From Sphingobacteruim zhuxiongii (GTDB lineage Bacteria > Bacteroidota > Bacteroidia > Sphingobacteriales > Sphingobacteriaceae), in the NCBI RefSeq assembly GCF_009557615.1, contig NZ_CP045652.1:682001-746000 (forward strand): DNA of 64,000 nucleotides, in the 5' to 3' direction. Position 1 is the stretch's first letter; each line of letters opens with the position of its first letter. Of this stretch, positions 1 to 8,112 are shown one piece after another. The notes under the pieces are model-generated. The model was not told where the DNA came from, did not search any database, and saw only the letters and a program-made list of their open reading frames with translations. The position numbers and the translations under genes were made by a program.

Positions 1-525
1 CGAGTAACCGTACGTGCTAATATCAATCAGTTAGTCGGTGGTGCGGGTGAGGAAACGATCCTAGCTCGTGTTGGTGAGGGTATTGTTACCACTATCGGTT
101 CTGCAATGAATCATAAAGAAGTATTAGAAAATCCAGATAAGATTTCAAAGACAGTATTGTCAAAAGGATTAGATTCTGGAACCGCATTTGAAATTCTTTC
201 GATCGATATTGCTGATATTGATATTGGCGAGAATGTTGGTGCGAAATTGCAAACCGATCAAGCTGAAGCTGACTTAAAAGTCGCTAATGCGCGTGCCGAA
301 GAACGTCGTGCAATGGCAGTCGCAACCGAACAAGAAATGCGTGCAAAAGCACAAGAAGCAAAAGCAAAGGTGATTGAAGCGGAATCACAAGTTCCCTTGG
401 CGATGGCTGAAGCTTTTAGAAATGGTAATTTGGGAATTATGGATTACTATAAAATGCAGAATATACAGGCTGATACAGATATGAGAACTTCAATCTCGAG
501 ACCAAATGGTCCGGAGAAAAAATAG
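1..525 (+). CDS. floA: Flotillin-like protein FloA, C-terminal part
   Basis: The reading frame is open from the first base of the window, so only the C-terminal 174 residues are present. FloA-type proteins are membrane-associated scaffolds that form raft-like domains. The visible part has the end of the SPFH-like region ([31 protein letters not shown]), then an Ala/Glu-rich coiled coil (about residues 80-130, with [20 protein letters not shown]), and the conserved tail [20 protein letters not shown]. An internal ATG at 106 is not the start, because family-conserved sequence continues upstream of it. A strong terminator follows 28 bases after the stop. Confidence 0.93.
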   Translation, partial: RVTVRANINQLVGGAGEETILARVGEGIVTTIGSAMNHKEVLENPDKISKTVLSKGLDSGTAFEILSIDIADIDIGENVGAKLQTDQAEADLKVANARAEERRAMAVATEQEMRAKAQEAKAKVIEAESQVPLAMAEAFRNGNLGIMDYYKMQNIQADTDMRTSISRPNGPEKK

Positions 526-552
526 TAGCCTGTTTCAAAAATAAAAGCATAG

Positions 553-582
553 AAGGCTGTCTAATAAGACAGTCTTTTTTTT
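553..582 (+). terminator. Rho-independent terminator of floA
   Basis: A hairpin with arms CTGTCT and AGACAG around a four-base loop, extended by several A-T and G-C pairs, runs into eight T residues. It lies directly after floA. Confidence 0.85.
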
Positions 583-688
583 GTTTATAACCTACTCCCA
601 AGACTAAATATTAATACAATTATTTCGGAAAACTAGTATGAAGAACGTATTGCAAATTTGCTGCAGTGCTTCAGTTAGGGTAAAAAAT

Positions 689-715
689 AAACCCTGACGA
701 TGGGCGCCAGGGTTT
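689..715 (+). promoter_or_regulatory. Stem-loop in the floA-kdsC intergenic region
   Basis: AAACCCTG and CAGGGTTT form a perfect 8-bp stem around an 11-base loop. There is no T-run after it, so it is not a standard terminator. It is followed 27 bases later by an ATG whose surroundings (a run reading taaccaattataaacctaa, then ATGAAAAGA) resemble the start region common before SusC-type genes in Sphingobacteriaceae. It could be a structured mRNA leader or the relic of one. That resemblance is from memory and is not a search result. Confidence 0.4.
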
Positions 716-742
716 GATACTAACCAATTATAAACCTAAATT

Positions 743-865
743 ATGAAAAGACAAATTTTAACTAATAATTCTACTATTCCTTCGAATTATGATACAAAGG
801 TAAAGCAAGAATTCATTTCTGCCAAGAGATTAGTAAAAAAAGTTTCCTTTGCAACTACTTTCTGA
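743..865 (+). CDS. Possible 40-residue ORF after a stem-loop leader
   Basis: The ORF starts MKRQILTNNSTIPSNY, is rich in Lys, Ser and Thr, has no signal peptide or membrane segment, and ends at TGA. Its start lies 27 bases after the hairpin at 689-715. I do not recognise a family. It could be a real small protein, a leader peptide, or the decayed 5' end of a larger gene. The rest of the 526-974 gap shows only the floA terminator and the kdsC promoter. Confidence 0.3.
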   Translation: MKRQILTNNSTIPSNYDTKVKQEFISAKRLVKKVSFATTF

Positions 866-950
866 CAATTCTCTGATTTATGTGTTTTAACAAATAATGT
901 TTTGGCATTTTTTGATTAATCTTGCATAATAATAACTCTGAAACTTTCCC

Positions 951-958
951 TAATTTTG
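951..958 (+). promoter_or_regulatory. Bacteroidota -7 element before kdsC
   Basis: TAATTTTG fits TAnnTTTG and sits 17 bases before the kdsC ATG. No convincing -33 TTTG is seen at the expected spacing. Confidence 0.45.
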
Positions 959-974
959 GGAATAAATTAAAAAT

Positions 975-1493
975 ATGATCTTTCAAAAGTTCTCACAGAT
1001 AAAAGTAGTTGTGCTCGATGTGGATGGTGTGCTGACAGACGGAACACTTCAAGTCACTGAATCAGGTGATCAATTAAGAACATTCTATGTCAAGGATGGG
1101 TATGCCATGCAGCTTGCTGAAAAGATGGGTTTGAATTTGTGGGTTATTTCCGGAGGGAAGTCCGAAGGAGTTAGGAAGCGACTACAAGGTTTGGGAATAC
1201 AAGAAATTCATTTGGGCGTTAGTCAAAAGATGGATGTATTAAACGATCTGCTCGCGAAATATAACTTAACACCCGATCAACTTATGTATGTAGGCGATGA
1301 TATGCCAGATTATGAAGTTATGCAAGTTGTAGGGATCGCGGCTTGCCCTGTTGATTCAGTTGAGGATATAAAGGCAATAGCACATTATATGTCACCATTT
1401 AAGGGGGGACACGGTGTTGTTAGGGATGTTCTAGAGAAGATCTTAAAAATACAGGGTAAATGGGGGATACAAACTCATATTAAAAGCGTTTAA
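975..1493 (+). CDS. kdsC: KdsC-type HAD phosphatase (KDO 8-phosphate phosphatase)
   Basis: This 172-residue HAD-superfamily protein has the length and motifs of KdsC, which dephosphorylates 3-deoxy-D-manno-octulosonate 8-phosphate in lipopolysaccharide core synthesis. Motif I is VLDVDGVLTDG (both Asp present, residues about 14-24), motif II is the Ser in VISGGKSEGV, and motif IV is YVGDDMPDYEVM. Like KdsC it lacks a large cap domain, so it would work as a tetramer. Its stop codon overlaps the ATG of maf by one base (TAATG), indicating one operon and translational coupling. Related HAD phosphatases such as an N-acylneuraminate-9-phosphatase cannot be fully excluded. Confidence 0.85.
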   Translation: MIFQKFSQIKVVVLDVDGVLTDGTLQVTESGDQLRTFYVKDGYAMQLAEKMGLNLWVISGGKSEGVRKRLQGLGIQEIHLGVSQKMDVLNDLLAKYNLTPDQLMYVGDDMPDYEVMQVVGIAACPVDSVEDIKAIAHYMSPFKGGHGVVRDVLEKILKIQGKWGIQTHIKSV

Positions 1494-2083
1494 TGCTACA
1501 GGATAAATTAAAGGATATTTCGGTCATACTAGGGTCGAAGTCCCCCCGGAGGAAGGAATTGCTTTCTGCCATGGATATTTCGTTTGAAGTTGAGGTCATC
1601 GAAACGGACGAAAGCTTTGATACGACACTTGATTCTGTTTCAATAGTGAAATCGATTGCCGAAAACAAATTGTCGGCATTTGACAGCGAAGGCTATTTCG
1701 ATCGATTAGTAATCTGTGCGGATACAGTTGTTGTTGATGATAAGGGGTCAGTATTGGGGAAACCAGCGAATCTTGCGGAAGCAAAATCAGTAATCAGCAG
1801 CCTCGCGGGTAAACCTCATACGGTATATACGGCAGTGGCTATCGCTTATAGAGATGTTTCGCTAAGTTTCGTCGAAGAAACTACCGTTTGGTTAAACCCG
1901 TTAACAGTAGAGGAAATTGATTACTATGTGGAGCGCTACAAGCCTTTAGATAAGGCCGGATCTTATGGCATCCAGGAATGGATAGGCAGGATAGGTATTA
2001 ATAAGATTGTAGGGTCTTATGAGAATGTCATTGGACTACCTACAGCTCGATTACAGCAAGAGCTAAAGACAATATTTAAATAA
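1493..2083 (+). CDS. maf: Maf-like nucleoside triphosphate pyrophosphatase
   Basis: Maf proteins hydrolyse non-canonical or excess nucleoside triphosphates (dTTP/UTP type) to monophosphates. This 196-residue protein has the N-terminal signature LGSKSPRRKELL, the central DRLVICADTVVVDDKGSVLGKP containing the catalytic Asp, and the C-terminal YKPLDKAGSYGIQEW. Length is normal for the family. The start overlaps the kdsC stop by one base. A strong terminator follows, shared with the convergent TonB receptor gene. Confidence 0.92.
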   Translation: MLQDKLKDISVILGSKSPRRKELLSAMDISFEVEVIETDESFDTTLDSVSIVKSIAENKLSAFDSEGYFDRLVICADTVVVDDKGSVLGKPANLAEAKSVISSLAGKPHTVYTAVAIAYRDVSLSFVEETTVWLNPLTVEEIDYYVERYKPLDKAGSYGIQEWIGRIGINKIVGSYENVIGLPTARLQQELKTIFK

Positions 2084-2110
2084 AAAATGGGGCTTAAGCC
2101 CCATTTTTTA
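2084..2110. terminator. Bidirectional terminator between maf and the TonB receptor gene
   Basis: AAAAATGGGGCTTAAGCCCCATTTTT-type palindrome with A-runs and T-runs on both sides. It can stop transcripts from both convergent genes and overlaps the stop of the minus-strand gene. Confidence 0.85.
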
Positions 2111-4774
2111 TTTAATGTGATATCGAATTCCAGTATAGAACATTCGTCCAGTAATTGGTCCCCAAACCAAATTAGTGTCGAAATTTGTACCGAAAGGATC
2201 ATTGTATGCTAATATTGGATCTTTCTGATAGAAATTCGTTAAGTTCTCTCCGCCAACATAGATATCAAAGTTTTTATTTTTTCCGAAGGTGCGACTAACT
2301 TGTGCGTTCATTGTGACATAGCCTTTAGATTGCGTAACGGCTTGGTAAGCATCCGGTTTAGATGCTGTGCTTGGCAATCGTTTTTTGCCTACTATATTCA
2401 GTGTGTAGTCGAAAGCCCATCCAGAATGTAAGTTATAAGCTAAATTTAAGAATCCACGATGCTTAGCATTCAACGGTTTTTCTAATCTTCCTACGTTGTA
2501 ATCTGTTTGAACATCTAGGAGACGGTATGCCATGCGTGCTTCGAAATGTTGCAATGGCATAAATCGGAATTCAGCTTGAATACTATTGGAGAATGATTTG
2601 CCGTCTAAGTTGTAGAAGCTAACTTGGTATGGATCCTCGTAATCGATTACTACTTGATTTTGAAAACGATTGTGGAATAATTCAACCGATACGCCTGATT
2701 CTCTTCCAAATAGTTGGAAGTTTTGGTCGATGGTCAAGCCTGTGTTCCATGAAACCTCAGGTTTTAAACCGTAAGCATTTTCGCCATTGATCAATCCATT
2801 CATGTTACTAATTTGGCGTGAGGATGCGAATATTCCTAAATTCTCTGCAAAAATATTGGCCGTTCGTTGGCCTCTTCCTGAGCTAAGTCGCAAGGTTGTA
2901 CCTAACGTTGGCTGATAGCGTAATACAGCTCTTGGCGTTGTAAACCAGCCGTAGAGATTGTTGTAATCTTGACGAATACCTAAAACCGCGTCGAACTTTT
3001 CAGTTGGGCTGTATGTGTATTCGGCAAAAACCCCAGTAGTTGTTTCTTGACGTCCAAAATTGTACCGATATTGTGTTTGTCCGGCTAAATATTTGGCCAT
3101 ATCTTCATCATATTTATCCATCTGAACAGACGCACCAACCTTGTATTTATGGGTAACAGAACCTAAAATGTCTTGAAACAACAAATTGGCATAGAGGGAT
3201 TTTTGTTCGTTATCATATGCCTGTAATCCAAAGAAGCTTTCCTGCTTAAATCGAGAAGCGGAAAGTTGAAGACCGATGCTGCGGTGTTTATTTGTTGGAA
3301 ATACATACCCCAGCTTACCGAAACCTTCAATACGTTGGTTTTTGAATCCAAGTCCGTAGACGTCAGTTCCGTACTTATCAGTTTTTTCGTCAAAGTCGAT
3401 TTGCCCGCCAACGCGGTCGTCGTGAAGGAATTTTAACCCAAATTGGGCAATGATACCTTTACCATTTTCAAAATGCCATCGATTAATCCCTGAGAACAGA
3501 TTTCCTACTGGCATATCGCGGAAACCATTATCACTAAAATTCATCGATTTATTATACATGAAATTGTCATGTAAAAGGAGGCCAACCGACCACTTTTCAT
3601 TGATATGGTGAGAGGCATTTAAGTTGATGTCAGTCCGCCCCATATTGTTCGCATAAGCATTGAAAAATAGCTTGTCTGAATTATGGGGTTTCTTAAGTTC
3701 TACATTGATTTGCCCTGCCATATTTTCAAATCCATTAGCAACGGAACCGATTCCTTTACTAATATTGATGGTTTCTATCCAAGTTCCTGCAATCGAATTT
3801 AAACCCAAAGGCGCTGAAAAGCCACGAGGTCCAGGTAAATTTTCTACGGTAATTTGCGTATAAATTCCACTCAGACCTAACATTTGAATTTGTTTGCTTC
3901 CCGTTACAGCGTCACTGCTAACAACGTCAACGGAAGCTGTTGTGGTAAAGCTTTCGCTCAAATCACAACAAGCTGCTTTAAACAGTTCTTTTGCAGTTAG
4001 GGTTTCAATTCTGTTGGGAGTAAGCTTGGAAATGTAATTGGACTTCTGCTTTCTAGAGATAACGATCTCTTTTAACACATTGTTTTTCGCTTGAATAACA
4101 ACAATCTCATGTAAGTTTTTAACCTCTACGGTATCACTCTGCATTCCTGCATGTGAAACAACGAGATGGCGAAATGGCTTTTTATGGGTGATTTTGAATA
4201 CACCATTTTCGTTTGTCTTCACTTTCTTAGCAGGATCATCTGCCCAATAAACGGTTACTTCAGTTATAGGGTTAAGATCCCCCTTGTCATTTTCATTAAC
4301 GACAACTCCTGTAACTTCATGATCATGGTCGTGATTATGTCCGCCATCATCATCGACATGTTGTGGTTCATCATGACCTTTACCTTCTGAAGTCTGGTAT
4401 TGTGCGTGATCATGACCTTCATGATCATCTTCTTCAGCCCCTAAACGTTCGTAAAGACAGCATTCATGAAGTTCTTTGTACACATCGTCTGGTGCTTTAA
4501 ACTCGCCGGCATCATGTCCAATGGCAGCGATTTGCTTTTGAATATGTGCTACTTTTACTTTAGTTGTGTCTAATTTTACTGTCGCGAGGTGACTGTTTAT
4601 GCTCCATTCGATTGCTGATGCGCCGGCATCTTTTCCAGCTTTCTCAATTCGTTTTTTACACATGCCGCAATTCCCGGCAACTTCAAAACTAATAGTCGTA
4701 AGATTGCTTTGAGCAACTGAATTTTGCCCGCAAAATAATAATATAATTAAGGGTAGTATTCTAAATAAATGCAT
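2108..4774 (-). CDS. TonB-dependent receptor with N-terminal HMA and His-rich segments
   Basis: This 888-residue protein has a signal peptide (cleavage after NSVAQ, about residue 21), then a heavy-metal-associated domain with the metal motif GNCGMC (about residue 36), a His/Asp-rich stretch (about residues 117-152, with DDHEGHDHA and GGHNHDHDHE), a carboxypeptidase-like regulatory beta-sandwich (VTGVVVNENDKGDL), a plug domain (about 240-360) and a 22-strand-type barrel ending in the aromatic C-terminus YTGIRYHIK. The order suggests an outer-membrane receptor for a metal, probably copper or another soft metal or a chelate. The substrate is inference. The HYC_CC_PP gene lies just upstream, a common pairing in Bacteroidota. 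Confidence 0.9.
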   Translation of the reverse strand: MHLFRILPLIILLFCGQNSVAQSNLTTISFEVAGNCGMCKKRIEKAGKDAGASAIEWSINSHLATVKLDTTKVKVAHIQKQIAAIGHDAGEFKAPDDVYKELHECCLYERLGAEEDDHEGHDHAQYQTSEGKGHDEPQHVDDDGGHNHDHDHEVTGVVVNENDKGDLNPITEVTVYWADDPAKKVKTNENGVFKITHKKPFRHLVVSHAGMQSDTVEVKNLHEIVVIQAKNNVLKEIVISRKQKSNYISKLTPNRIETLTAKELFKAACCDLSESFTTTASVDVVSSDAVTGSKQIQMLGLSGIYTQITVENLPGPRGFSAPLGLNSIAGTWIETINISKGIGSVANGFENMAGQINVELKKPHNSDKLFFNAYANNMGRTDINLNASHHINEKWSVGLLLHDNFMYNKSMNFSDNGFRDMPVGNLFSGINRWHFENGKGIIAQFGLKFLHDDRVGGQIDFDEKTDKYGTDVYGLGFKNQRIEGFGKLGYVFPTNKHRSIGLQLSASRFKQESFFGLQAYDNEQKSLYANLLFQDILGSVTHKYKVGASVQMDKYDEDMAKYLAGQTQYRYNFGRQETTTGVFAEYTYSPTEKFDAVLGIRQDYNNLYGWFTTPRAVLRYQPTLGTTLRLSSGRGQRTANIFAENLGIFASSRQISNMNGLINGENAYGLKPEVSWNTGLTIDQNFQLFGRESGVSVELFHNRFQNQVVIDYEDPYQVSFYNLDGKSFSNSIQAEFRFMPLQHFEARMAYRLLDVQTDYNVGRLEKPLNAKHRGFLNLAYNLHSGWAFDYTLNIVGKKRLPSTASKPDAYQAVTQSKGYVTMNAQVSRTFGKNKNFDIYVGGENLTNFYQKDPILAYNDPFGTNFDTNLVWGPITGRMFYTGIRYHIK

Positions 4775-4835
4775 AATGATTTTAATATTGAAACAATTCT
4801 TCTAATGAATAAATTAGATTGATATCAATAAAAAA

Positions 4836-5270
4836 TCAAATTCTAAAATTGCAATTTAAGATGTAGACGGGATCTACATAGGCGAATTGAAGTTCCTCGG
4901 CACTACTTCTCCATTTAACATCTTGATCCAGCCTTTGTTCCAAAAAAGAAATTATCCAAGGGATGATCACAACGGCAGGAGTAAAGCTAAATAGTTGCTG
5001 TAAGGATGATTGCTGTTGATCGGTGTCATTTTTCAGTTCCAATTGAACGTCTTGACACATGTCTTTGTTTTCACAACAGCTCGCGTTTTGTTCGCTATGT
5101 TCTTGATTGTGATGGTGTTCAGTGCAGAGTGGACATTGATCATGCGATACTTTTTCCTCATCTAGCACAGAAATTAATGTGCGTTTTCCACAATGATGCA
5201 TATAAATCGTAGCTCCTGTACTGCATACAGAATAAATCGTCAAAAGCAATATGGCTACTATTTTCCTCAT
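4836..5270 (-). CDS. HYC_CC_PP family protein
   Basis: This 144-residue secreted or membrane-attached protein has the features that name the family: MHHCGK near residue 27, a His/Cys-rich middle (CPLCTEHHHNQEHSEQN, then SCCENKDMC) and a C-terminal DPVYI. It starts with a hydrophobic signal segment (VAILLLTIYSVCSTGATIY) and has a second hydrophobic stretch (PAVVIIPWIISF). Function is unknown. Its Cys/His content and its place 61 bases upstream of the HMA-TonB receptor suggest periplasmic metal handling. I chose the ATG at 5270 because the upstream alternative is TTG and adds no signal-like sequence. Confidence 0.8.
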   Translation of the reverse strand: MRKIVAILLLTIYSVCSTGATIYMHHCGKRTLISVLDEEKVSHDQCPLCTEHHHNQEHSEQNASCCENKDMCQDVQLELKNDTDQQQSSLQQLFSFTPAVVIIPWIISFLEQRLDQDVKWRSSAEELQFAYVDPVYILNCNFRI

Positions 5271-5392
5271 GTCTTGTTTCAAATATAGAAACTATTAAAA
5301 CATTTGTGGGTAAAAAATATTAAATTTTACTTGCGAAAAAGAAACAGCGATTATATATTCGTCTAACTTAATAGTATAAACCTAATAATATT

Positions 5393-5506
5393 ATGGAACA
5401 ATTAGCTGCACATCCAAGCTTGCTGTTTATTGGCGTCGGAGGACTTACTTTGGCGGCAGGTGTGGTCATTTTTTTATTTAACAAAGTGCTTAACCGAGTT
5501 AACTAA
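5393..5506 (+). CDS. Small membrane protein, 37 residues
   Basis: The ORF encodes MEQLAAHPSLLFIGVGGLTL followed by AAGVVIFLFNKVLNRVN: one membrane-spanning helix (about residues 9-29) and a short basic tail. It has its own terminator just after the stop and lies alone between two minus-strand operons. No family is recognised. The clean hydrophobic helix, compact unit and terminator argue that it is expressed. Confidence 0.6.
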   Translation: MEQLAAHPSLLFIGVGGLTLAAGVVIFLFNKVLNRVN

Positions 5507-5509
5507 ATA

Positions 5510-5540
5510 AAAAAGGGGATTTTTTAAATCCCCTTTTTTT
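5510..5540. terminator. Bidirectional terminator between the small membrane gene and trpA
   Basis: AAAAGGGGATTT and AAATCCCCTTTT pair around a short loop and end in a run of T on the plus strand and of A (T on minus) on the other. It can end both the 5393 gene and the trp operon. Confidence 0.85.
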
Positions 5541-5548
5541 ATGCCTTC

Positions 5549-6304
5549 TTATCCTTTGATCGACTTAATGAATTCAGGAATTCGGCTTAAGTAGTTTTCT
5601 TCGGCCAGTAATTTTACAAATGCTGTACCTACAATTGCGCCATTAGCGAAATTAGTCGCCTTTGTAAAGGTCTCTTTATCATGAATTCCAAAGCCTATTA
5701 TAATCGGATTCTCTAGCTTCATGTCTTTAATGCGTTGGAAATAACTACTTGCTTGATCTTGGATGTCTAACTGTTTTCCAGTTGTCGCATTCGAAGACAA
5801 TAAGTAGATAAAACTCGTCGATAGATTATCAATTTTTCTTATTCTTGATTCGGATGTTTGAGGGGTTACCAAAAAGATATTACTGATTCCATTCTCTTCA
5901 AACATGTGCTGATATAGTTCCTCATACTCATACATTGGTAAGTCAGGAATGATGGTACCATTGACACCAACTTCTTTGCATGCCTTACAGAAAGCTTCTA
6001 CACCAAATTGTAGAACGGGATTTACATAGCCCATTAAGTATACGGGAATTTGAACGTGCTTTCTTAAGTCTTTAAGTTGTTCAAATAATACCTTAAGCGA
6101 CATTCCGTTTTTGAGAGCGACCTCTGAGCTGTGTTGTATGGTTGGCCCGTCAGCAACGGGGTCAGAGTAAGGAAATCCTATCTCTAAGAAGTCTGCTCCA
6201 GCAATTTCTAAGGCTTTCGCAATCTCTATCGTACTATCTAGATGCGGGTATCCGGCGGTGAAATAAATGGATAGTAATCCATTAGCGTGCTTTGTTATTT
6301 GCAT
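5549..6304 (-). CDS. trpA: Tryptophan synthase alpha subunit
   Basis: TrpA cleaves indole-3-glycerol phosphate to indole and glyceraldehyde 3-phosphate and channels indole to TrpB. At 251 residues it has normal length. Signature FLEIGFPYSDPVADGPTIQ contains the catalytic Glu, and Asp lies in the IIPDLPMYEYEE segment. The phosphate-binding GFGIHDKETF and GAIVGTAFVK are present. The ATG at 6304 is preferred over an upstream TTG and leaves a four-base gap to trpB. It is the last gene of the operon. Confidence 0.95.
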   Translation of the reverse strand: MQITKHANGLLSIYFTAGYPHLDSTIEIAKALEIAGADFLEIGFPYSDPVADGPTIQHSSEVALKNGMSLKVLFEQLKDLRKHVQIPVYLMGYVNPVLQFGVEAFCKACKEVGVNGTIIPDLPMYEYEELYQHMFEENGISNIFLVTPQTSESRIRKIDNLSTSFIYLLSSNATTGKQLDIQDQASSYFQRIKDMKLENPIIIGFGIHDKETFTKATNFANGAIVGTAFVKLLAEENYLSRIPEFIKSIKG

Positions 6305-6308
6305 GGTT

Positions 6309-7493
6309 TTAAAATCCAAAATAGTTCATGTAATTATCTAAATCTTTATCACCGCGTCCTGATAAACAGATTACGACGGTTTCATTGCCTGTAAAATTCA
6401 TCTTTTCAAGATGTGCGAGTGCATGGGAACTTTCAATAGCGGGGATAATTCCTTCTAATTTCGTTAACTGCAATCCAGCCTGCATAGCCTCGTCATCCGT
6501 TGCACTAACATAAGTTCCACGTCCTGATTTAAATAACCAAGCATGTTGTGGTCCAATGCCTGGGTAATCTAATCCTGCAGAAATAGAATAGGGTTCGATA
6601 ACCTGACCGTCATCGGTTTGCATAAGAATAGAACGGCTGCCGTGCAAAACGCCTTCGTGACCTAAGACTGTTGTAGCAGCAGATTCGCCGCTTTCAACAC
6701 CATGTCCCGCAGCTTCTACAGCAATAAGTTGTACATCTTCATCATCTAGGAAATGATAGAACATACCTGCAGCATTCGATCCTCCGCCAACACAAGCCAT
6801 TACGATATCTGGAGTCTCTTTGCCTGTTTTTTCTAATAGTTGTTTTTTCGTTTCTTCGGAAATAATTGACTGAAAACGAGCAACCATATCTGGATATGGG
6901 TGAGGGCCAACGACTGAGCCAATGATGTAATGCGTGTCGACAGGGTTATTTATCCAATCTCTTAATGCCTCATTGGTTGCATCCTTAAGCGTTTTGCTTC
7001 CAGAAGTTGCAGCGACGACCGTAGCTCCCATCATTTTCATACGCGCAACGTTAGGTGCCTGACGTTTAATATCAATCTCTCCCATGTATACAACACACTC
7101 TAAGCCTTTTAGCGCGCAGACTGTAGCTGTTGCTACTCCATGTTGGCCAGCTCCTGTTTCTGCGATTATACGCTTCTTACCTAGCTTCTCGGCTAAAATA
7201 ATTTGCCCGATGGTGTTGTTGATTTTATGCGCGCCAGTATGATTTAAGTCCTCGCGTTTTAAAAAAATGTTTGCATTGTATTTTTCTGACAAACGATTTG
7301 CACGATAGAGAGGCGAGGGGCGACCCACGTAGTCTTTTAATAATTGTTCGAATTCAGTTCTAAAGGAAGGATCTTCTAAAATGCTTAAGTATTGCTCCTG
7401 TAGCTCTTCTACATTCGGGTATAGCATTTCTGGGATATATGCTCCACCAAATGGACCGTAGTATCCTTTGCTATTTACTTGATATTTGCTCAT
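6309..7493 (-). CDS. trpB: Tryptophan synthase beta subunit
   Basis: TrpB is the PLP enzyme that condenses indole with serine. The PLP lysine is in [15 protein letters not shown] (about residue 90), the phosphate loop is [12 protein letters not shown], and the catalytic Glu is in [13 protein letters not shown]. Length is 394 residues from the ATG at 7493, where the sequence begins [19 protein letters not shown]. The two-residue upstream extension would need a TTG start. The start overlaps the end of trpF by 23 bases. Confidence 0.96.
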   Translation of the reverse strand: MSKYQVNSKGYYGPFGGAYIPEMLYPNVEELQEQYLSILEDPSFRTEFEQLLKDYVGRPSPLYRANRLSEKYNANIFLKREDLNHTGAHKINNTIGQIILAEKLGKKRIIAETGAGQHGVATATVCALKGLECVVYMGEIDIKRQAPNVARMKMMGATVVAATSGSKTLKDATNEALRDWINNPVDTHYIIGSVVGPHPYPDMVARFQSIISEETKKQLLEKTGKETPDIVMACVGGGSNAAGMFYHFLDDEDVQLIAVEAAGHGVESGESAATTVLGHEGVLHGSRSILMQTDDGQVIEPYSISAGLDYPGIGPQHAWLFKSGRGTYVSATDDEAMQAGLQLTKLEGIIPAIESSHALAHLEKMNFTGNETVVICLSGRGDKDLDNYMNYFGF

Positions 7494-8112
7494 TTTCAAT
7501 TATTTTCAATGCTTTACTGATATTGTCGAGGTCTTTTAAACCTGCTGATATTTCGAATTTTGAATTTAAGTCTAAACCGACTAGGTATTTATCTTTGAAG
7601 TTTATTGCTTCTGTAATATTATCTAAGGATAATCCTCCGCTAAGAAAATAGGGTTTAGCGTATGGGTAGCTTTTTAACTTTTCCCAATTGAAGGTTTTTC
7701 CTGTTCCACCGTAAGCGTCACTTTTGCTGTCGAATAGGAAAAAATCTACTAAATCCGTAAACTCTTCCAATCTCTGCCATTCAAAATCATCACTGATCCC
7801 AAAGGCTTTGATGACTTCTACGTGTAATTCTTTTAGATTCCTACATAAATTGGCCGATTCATCACCATGCAGCTGAACAGTTTTTAAATTGTGTTCCTTA
7901 ATCTTTTCCTTTATTTCGTCAAAAGTAGCGTTGACAAAAACACCAGTCTTTTTGATTCCGTCCGGAATTTCTGTTTCAATAACTGATGATACATAACGTG
8001 CTGATTTAGCATAAAAGATATGTCCGATATAGTCTATAGGAAGTTTTACGAGTCCTTCAATATTGGCCGGATCTCGCATACCGCACACTTTAACAAGGAG
8101 TTCTCTAGCCAT
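7471..8112 (-). CDS. trpF: Phosphoribosylanthranilate isomerase
   Basis: TrpF converts phosphoribosylanthranilate to its deoxyribulose form. The 213-residue TIM barrel has the N-terminal KVCGMRDP with the catalytic Cys, the VQLHGDE strand, [21 protein letters not shown] with the catalytic Asp and phosphate loop, and [11 protein letters not shown]. It overlaps trpD upstream by eight bases and trpB downstream by 23, so translation is probably coupled. In many related genomes trpC separates trpD and trpF; it is missing here. Confidence 0.93.
   Translation of the reverse strand: MARELLVKVCGMRDPANIEGLVKLPIDYIGHIFYAKSARYVSSVIETEIPDGIKKTGVFVNATFDEIKEKIKEHNLKTVQLHGDESANLCRNLKELHVEVIKAFGISDDFEWQRLEEFTDLVDFFLFDSKSDAYGGTGKTFNWEKLKSYPYAKPYFLSGGLSLDNITEAINFKDKYLVGLDLNSKFEISAGLKDLDNISKALKIIENEQISSK

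Noticed and set aside
106..525. A separate 139-residue gene starting at ATG 106.
   Set aside because: The frame is open to base 1 and the upstream residues are conserved FloA sequence; it is an internal Met.
1494..1507. CTACAGGATAAAT in the start of maf matches the presumed attachment core at 37,369.
   Set aside because: Both encode LQDK near a protein start; the match is 13 bases and the maf gene is intact, so coincidence is more likely than a second attachment site.
2108..4774. Many short antisense frames over the TonB receptor, for example 3660-3863 plus.
   Set aside because: They lie within a clearly coding gene and have no domain features or start context.
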